Source: Candidatus Sulfotelmatobacter sp. (lineage in GTDB: Bacteria; Acidobacteriota; Terriglobia; Terriglobales; Acidobacteriaceae). Taken from it: DNA of 9,219 bases. A program made the translations under genes and the position numbers. Under the pieces are notes generated by a model. It ran no database searches. It was not told the origin of the DNA and saw nothing but the letters and a program-made list of their open reading frames with translations. Within the stretch, counting starts at the first letter, position 1. Each line of letters begins with the position of its first letter. This document shows, piece by piece, positions 5,884 to 9,219 of this stretch. Location: positions 1-9,219 of the forward strand of contig JASHRB010000746.1 of assembly GCA_030037575.1 (NCBI GenBank), read 5' to 3'.

Positions 5884-7512
5884 ATGTTGCAATCCTTTGC
5901 CAAGACTGCTAAGAAATTCACCGCTGCCCGGAATTCGGTGAGGTGCGTGCAAATGCGACTCCTGCAGGAGTGGCTCGTGGCGCTGCATTCATACAATTCG
6001 ATCCCAAGGCTTGGCCGCGTGCTCCGTGCGCTGGAGGGTTTCATCTTCGTTTTCCTGATTTGCATCTGCGAGGTTTTTGCCGTCGAGCATCCGGTCCCAT
6101 TGGATCCGAAAGCCGACCCTTCCACCTGCCTCTCATGCCACGAGGATAAAACCCAAGGAAAATCGGTTCATTCGGCGATGGCCATGGGTTGTATGAGCTG
6201 CCATGAGGTTCGAGTGAACCGAAATGTCACTCACGTAAAGCTGATCACTACCACGCCCCGCGCCCTTTGCATCACCTGCCACGCCGATAAAAATGCTGCC
6301 GATCTAAAAGGTACGGTGCATCCTCCGGCCGTGCGCGATTGCCTGAAGTGCCACGATCCACATCGTTCAGACAACAAGTTTCAGTTGGTCAAGGCGACCT
6401 CCGGGGATCAAAAACACAATCTCTGCCTCACTTGCCACAATACCGGACTGAACACGCCCGACCAAGGCAGCCGTCACGCCGCACTCGACATGGGCTGCGA
6501 AACCTGCCACACCACCCACAAGACCGGCGAAGTCGGCAAGGCCGAATTTGACTTTCACCTGACCAAATCATCGCCGGCGCTGTGCCTGGATTGTCACGAC
6601 GCTAACAGTGCCGACCTGCAGAAAGCGCACTCGAACCAGCCCTTTGAAAAAGCCGATTGCCTTTCCTGCCACGATCCGCATCAGTCGGCCGCTCCTAAGC
6701 TGATGGCAAAGTTTATGCACCCACCCTTCGCCGACCAGCAATGCGACGTTTGTCACGCTCCCGCAAAGGACGGAAAAGTTGTGCTCACCCAGGCAGATGT
6801 CAAATCACTGTGCGTGTCCTGCCACTCCGAGAAAGCCGAACAGATCGACAAAGCCAAAGTTCCGCATCCCGGAGCGGCCGGCGATTGCACCGATTGCCAC
6901 AGCCCTCACGCCAGCGGGCAGCCGGGACTTCCCAAGACAAATGGCGTCGATATTTGCCTCGGCTGCCATAGTGACATCGCTGATCAGGGCAGGAAGCACG
7001 TACTGCATCAGCCCGCGTTTATGCAGGGATGCGGCACCTGTCACCAACCTCACGGGAGCGACAACGATCACCTGCTGCGCGTCGCTGCGCCCAACAAACT
7101 CTGCCTGGAGTGCCACGGCCCGGATGCGCATCCGCAGAAACTAGGGAGCGAGCATTTGGTGACCATTTTCGATGGCAAGGTGAAGCTGCCGGAGAACTAC
7201 TTCGCCAAAGTTCCGGTTCTCCCGCTGGAGTACGGCTTGGGACATCCGGTGGAGCGGCATCCGGTCTCCGACCTGGTCGATCCCAAGGATCGCACTCACG
7301 TTCTGATCCCATTGAACTGCCTTACTTGCCATCAGCCGCATTCTTCCGCGCAGGCCGACCTGCTGGTCAAAGACCAGACCAATAACATGGAGTTTTGCCA
7401 AAGCTGTCACAAGGGCTTGATCGGTCCGCAGCCGCAACTTCCTCCCCCGGGGCAAGCTAATCCGACGCCACAAACTACTCCCCTACCAGAAATTCCGAAA
7501 GGAGCGCGCTAG
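5884..7512 (+). CDS. Secreted 16-heme c-type cytochrome (doubled CXXCH family)
   Basis: A 542-residue multiheme electron carrier, expected in the periplasm or on the outer membrane. Sixteen CXXCH haem sites start at C82, 103, 129, 153, 181, 205, 234, 259, 287, 310, 335, 358, 383, 407, 479 and 505. Most are spaced 21-29 residues. Many second members of pairs read CHxPH (153, 259, 335, 383, 479), the hallmark of doubled-CXXCH cytochromes, where the extra histidine can be a distal ligand. A heme-free, histidine-containing insert lies at about 412-478, and the tail (512-542) is proline-rich. A hydrophobic segment at about 52-66 ending in EVFA looks like a signal peptide with an unusually long N-region. 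The ATG at 5884 lacks a ribosome binding site; the in-frame ATG at 5953 (M24) has GAGG nine bases ahead and may be the true start. Haem attachment would depend on the ResB/CcsA system encoded divergently. The electron partners are not shown by sequence. Confidence 0.93.
   Translation: MLQSFAKTAKKFTAARNSVRCVQMRLLQEWLVALHSYNSIPRLGRVLRALEGFIFVFLICICEVFAVEHPVPLDPKADPSTCLSCHEDKTQGKSVHSAMAMGCMSCHEVRVNRNVTHVKLITTTPRALCITCHADKNAADLKGTVHPPAVRDCLKCHDPHRSDNKFQLVKATSGDQKHNLCLTCHNTGLNTPDQGSRHAALDMGCETCHTTHKTGEVGKAEFDFHLTKSSPALCLDCHDANSADLQKAHSNQPFEKADCLSCHDPHQSAAPKLMAKFMHPPFADQQCDVCHAPAKDGKVVLTQADVKSLCVSCHSEKAEQIDKAKVPHPGAAGDCTDCHSPHASGQPGLPKTNGVDICLGCHSDIADQGRKHVLHQPAFMQGCGTCHQPHGSDNDHLLRVAAPNKLCLECHGPDAHPQKLGSEHLVTIFDGKVKLPENYFAKVPVLPLEYGLGHPVERHPVSDLVDPKDRTHVLIPLNCLTCHQPHSSAQADLLVKDQTNNMEFCQSCHKGLIGPQPQLPPPGQANPTPQTTPLPEIPKGAR
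5940..5943 (+). promoter_or_regulatory. Possible ribosome binding site for an internal cytochrome start at 5953
   Basis: GAGG lies nine bases before an in-frame ATG at 5953. No comparable purine run precedes the ATG at 5884, so this site may mark the real start. Using it would shorten the long charged leader by 23 residues. Confidence 0.35.
7498..7504 (+). promoter_or_regulatory. Ribosome binding site of the NHL gene, inside the end of the cytochrome gene
   Basis: AAAGGAG lies within the last codons of the cytochrome gene, ten bases before the ATG at 7515. With a 2-nt gap between stop and start, it points to co-transcription and coupled translation. Confidence 0.7.
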
Positions 7513-7514
7513 CT

Positions 7515-8840
7515 ATGCCGGAGATTCTCCAGAGTTTCGTGCGCAGGAGCTTACTTGCAGCCACCGTGCTGGCATGCCTCGCGACAACGTCGGTGTTCGC
7601 CGATCAGAAAAAGAACACACCGTCAGCAAAGCCGCCGCAACCGCCGAAGATCGATACCTCCAATATCGTTTGGCCGCAACCTCCGGCCATCGCGCGGGTC
7701 CGGTACCTCGATTATTTCTCTGCGGAGAAGAAGCAGCCCGAGAAGCAGCGGGAAGTCAAGAGGAAATCGTGGATGGATCGCATGGCGGGAGTCGATCCCA
7801 GCGAAGCCGCCAAGCGAGCCGGCATCAAGCCCCGTTTCGCGCTCGGAACTCCTTACGGATTGGCGGTCGATTCCAAAGGCATGTTGTACGTGGCTGACAC
7901 CAAGGTCGGCGCCGTCTTCATCTTCGACCCCGAGAGCAAAGACACCGGGTTCATCAAGCACGGCGTGGATGCCAAATTCGGCCGCATTTTCGGCCTGGCG
8001 ATCGACGATGCCGACCGGCTTTTTGTCTCCGACGGCCAATACAATCACGTGCTGGTATTTAATAAAGATCACAAACTGGAAGGCCAGTTTGGCGAAGGGG
8101 CGATGAACGATCCTGCCGGGATGGCCATCGACGAAGAGAACCGGTTTCTTTATGTGGCGAATACCGGGACGGATCAGATTCTGGTTTACGATGCCGACAC
8201 ATTCAAGCTCTTGCGCAAGATCGGGACGGCGGGTAAGAACCACACGCTCACCACTCCCGGTGACTTTTCCAAGCCGACTAATGTTGCCGTGGATGAGGAC
8301 GGCAACCTCTATGTCACCGACACTCTGAACGATCGGGTTGAGGAGTTCGACGCCGACGCACAGTTTATCCGCACGTTTGGCAAGAACGGCGACGGTCCCG
8401 GCGACTTCACCCGTCCCAAAGGCATTGCCGTCGATTGCGACGGCCATGTGTGGGTCGCGGACGCCGACATGAACCGGGTTCAGGTATTCACTCCGGAGGG
8501 AGATTTACGGTTGATCTTCGGCGGATTCGGCTGGCTGCCAGGAGAATTCGAGGCGCTGGCCGGTCTGACTATCGACAAGAAGAATCGTGTCTTCACCAGC
8601 GAGCAGTATTTTGGGCGAGTGCAGATGTTCCGCTACATCACCAATGCCGAGGCGCAAGCCGAGTACGACCGGCGTGCGGCCGAGGTGGCAAAAAAATCGG
8701 CGCTGCAGCCGGCGAAGGTTCCCGCAAAGAACGACGCTCAGCCGGCCGACAAAGCAACGCCGCCCGCACCCGCACCCACCGCTCCTACCCCGGCAGCTCC
8801 GCGGAACCCCGGCGCCCCTACTACCGGGAAGCCATCCTAG
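7515..8840 (+). CDS. Secreted NHL-repeat six-bladed beta-propeller protein
   Basis: A 441-residue exported protein. The N-terminus has RR at 10-11, a hydrophobic core at 13-28 and a likely signal peptidase I site after SVFA (about residue 29). A cysteine at 21 in VLAC also fits a loose lipobox, so it could be a lipoprotein. After a proline- and lysine-rich linker (31-90), six NHL-type blades follow at about 113-138, 158-183, 200-226, 254-280, 301-326 and 348-373. Each has the G(L/I/M)AVD...LYVADT...V.VF pattern. The tail from about 395 is rich in Pro, Ala and Lys and probably disordered. NHL propellers are binding scaffolds in most families; no catalytic motif is apparent. It starts 2 nt after the cytochrome stop, so the two are co-expressed, and a role docking or organising the cytochrome in the envelope is likely but unproven. 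No enzymatic activity is claimed. Confidence 0.92.
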   Translation: MPEILQSFVRRSLLAATVLACLATTSVFADQKKNTPSAKPPQPPKIDTSNIVWPQPPAIARVRYLDYFSAEKKQPEKQREVKRKSWMDRMAGVDPSEAAKRAGIKPRFALGTPYGLAVDSKGMLYVADTKVGAVFIFDPESKDTGFIKHGVDAKFGRIFGLAIDDADRLFVSDGQYNHVLVFNKDHKLEGQFGEGAMNDPAGMAIDEENRFLYVANTGTDQILVYDADTFKLLRKIGTAGKNHTLTTPGDFSKPTNVAVDEDGNLYVTDTLNDRVEEFDADAQFIRTFGKNGDGPGDFTRPKGIAVDCDGHVWVADADMNRVQVFTPEGDLRLIFGGFGWLPGEFEALAGLTIDKKNRVFTSEQYFGRVQMFRYITNAEAQAEYDRRAAEVAKKSALQPAKVPAKNDAQPADKATPPAPAPTAPTPAAPRNPGAPTTGKPS

Positions 8841-8908
8841 GTCCCTTTGGTTCGTCGCTTGACTAGGCGGGTACTTCGACTCCACGGGCAGAGCCTTCGT
8901 CCCTGCCT

Positions 8909-8946
8909 GCTGCTCAGCACGACAACGCCCGCTGCTCAACATGACA
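8909..8946. repeat. Near-identical 16-bp direct repeat
   Basis: GCTGCTCAGCACGACA (8909-8924) and GCTGCTCAACATGACA (8931-8946) agree at 14 of 16 positions and start 22 bp apart. Their position in non-coding DNA just after an operon suggests a fragment of a dispersed intergenic repeat or tandem protein sites. Confidence 0.5.
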
Positions 8947-9208
8947 GTGGCGCGAATTCATCCCCCCAACCCCCTTTTTAAGCTCTTGGGTTATTTCACC
9001 ATTTCAATGTGGCAGATGACCCATTCAGGGCCCTGGAGCGCCCCCCCGCCTGAGTTTCGCCACACCTTGGTCACATTACAAAACTCTCGCGGTAGCAATC
9101 GTTTATAGGCGGACGGGAACACATGCGTGGCTCCCAACCGGAAGGTGACGGCCGTGCAATTGTCTGATGCGGAGTTGGAGCACCCAGGCAAAATCAAGGC
9201 CTTTATTT

Positions 9209-9217
9209 TGAGGAGGT
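9209..9217 (+). promoter_or_regulatory. Strong Shine-Dalgarno for a gene starting beyond the right edge
   Basis: TGAGGAGGT, a nearly full anti-Shine-Dalgarno match, ends two bases before the window does. A plus-strand start codon would be expected within about 4-8 bases after the edge. That gene may continue the cytochrome/NHL cluster, but nothing of it is visible. Confidence 0.45.
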
Positions 9218-9219
9218 TT

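Larger units (their letters stand above)
8841..9219. other. Intergenic region after the NHL gene
   Basis: About 379 nt without a convincing gene. No hairpin-plus-T-run terminator follows the NHL stop. The stretch holds a near-identical 16-bp direct repeat (8909-8946), a CCCCCC/CCCCC run followed by TTTTT (8961-8979), a perfect 10-bp palindrome CAGGGCCCTG (9026-9035) and, at its end, a strong Shine-Dalgarno. Open frames on either strand between 8991 and 9219 are short and not recognisable. Confidence 0.6.

Noticed and set aside
7623..8447. 274-codon minus-strand open frame inside the NHL gene
   Set aside because: It mirrors the NHL coding frame, which has six clear repeats and a signal peptide. 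The antisense product has no recognisable domain; long antisense frames are common in G/C-rich genes.
8841..9000. Rho-independent terminator after the NHL gene
   Set aside because: The TTTTT run at 8975-8979 follows a C-rich stretch with no stable hairpin, and the GGCAG/CTGCC pair near 8888-8906 has an 11-base loop and no T-run.
9041..9056. Possible minus-strand sigma-54 element in the right intergenic region (TGGCGAAACTCAGGC)
   Set aside because: GG-N10-GC spacing is met, but the -12 half reads AGGC instead of TTGC and no gene follows it in that direction.
8991..9197. 68-codon minus-strand open frame near the right edge
   Set aside because: It needs a TTG start, shows no ribosome binding site and has no recognised domain. 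It overlaps a plus-strand frame equally open apart from one stop, so coding is undecided; not annotated.
1..9219. CRISPR array, tRNA, rRNA, insertion sequence or attachment site
   Set aside because: No regularly spaced repeats, cloverleaf, transposase or integrase reading frame, or terminal inverted repeats were seen on either strand.

Overview
The window is most likely from a Gram-negative, anaerobically or facultatively respiring bacterium. An Acidobacteriota member is my best guess and a Deltaproteobacterium-like lineage is the main alternative. The reasons are System II cytochrome c maturation (ResB plus a WWD-type CcsA), a sigma-54 two-component pair, a 16-heme doubled-CXXCH cytochrome and a secreted NHL beta-propeller protein. 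The taxonomic call is inference; no marker gene is present.

Layout. Two divergent transcription units leave a control region at about 5560-5883. Leftward (minus strand) lies a four-gene unit: resB (5559-4126), ccsA/resC (4104-2701), a membrane histidine kinase (2708-1554) and an NtrC-type sigma-54 response regulator (1446-1, running off the left edge without a stop). resB and ccsA are 21 nt apart, ccsA and the kinase overlap by 8 nt, and the kinase and regulator are 107 nt apart. Rightward (plus strand) lies a two-gene unit: a multiheme c-type cytochrome (5884-7512) and, 2 nt later, a signal-peptide-bearing six-bladed NHL protein (7515-8840). The last 379 nt hold no convincing gene, but they end in a strong Shine-Dalgarno sequence that probably serves a gene starting just past the right edge.

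Control region. On the minus strand, 5600-5586 matches the sigma-54 -24/-12 consensus with one mismatch. It lies just ahead of a good ribosome binding site and the preferred resB ATG. Upstream of it are a GTGA-N6-TCAC dyad (about 107 bp from the predicted start point), an A/T-rich palindrome, a CCATG/CATGG inverted-repeat cluster and a 10-bp-period direct repeat.

How the genes may work together. ResB and CcsA carry haem across the membrane and ligate it to apocytochromes; the 16-heme cytochrome next door would be a heavy user. The NHL protein is a plausible envelope partner in an electron-transfer complex. The kinase/regulator pair travels with the haem-ligation genes, and its sigma-54 output matches the promoter seen in front of resB. 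This suggests an autoregulated circuit that adjusts cytochrome maturation, and possibly cytochrome synthesis, to respiratory demand. That circuit is a hypothesis drawn from gene order and motifs.
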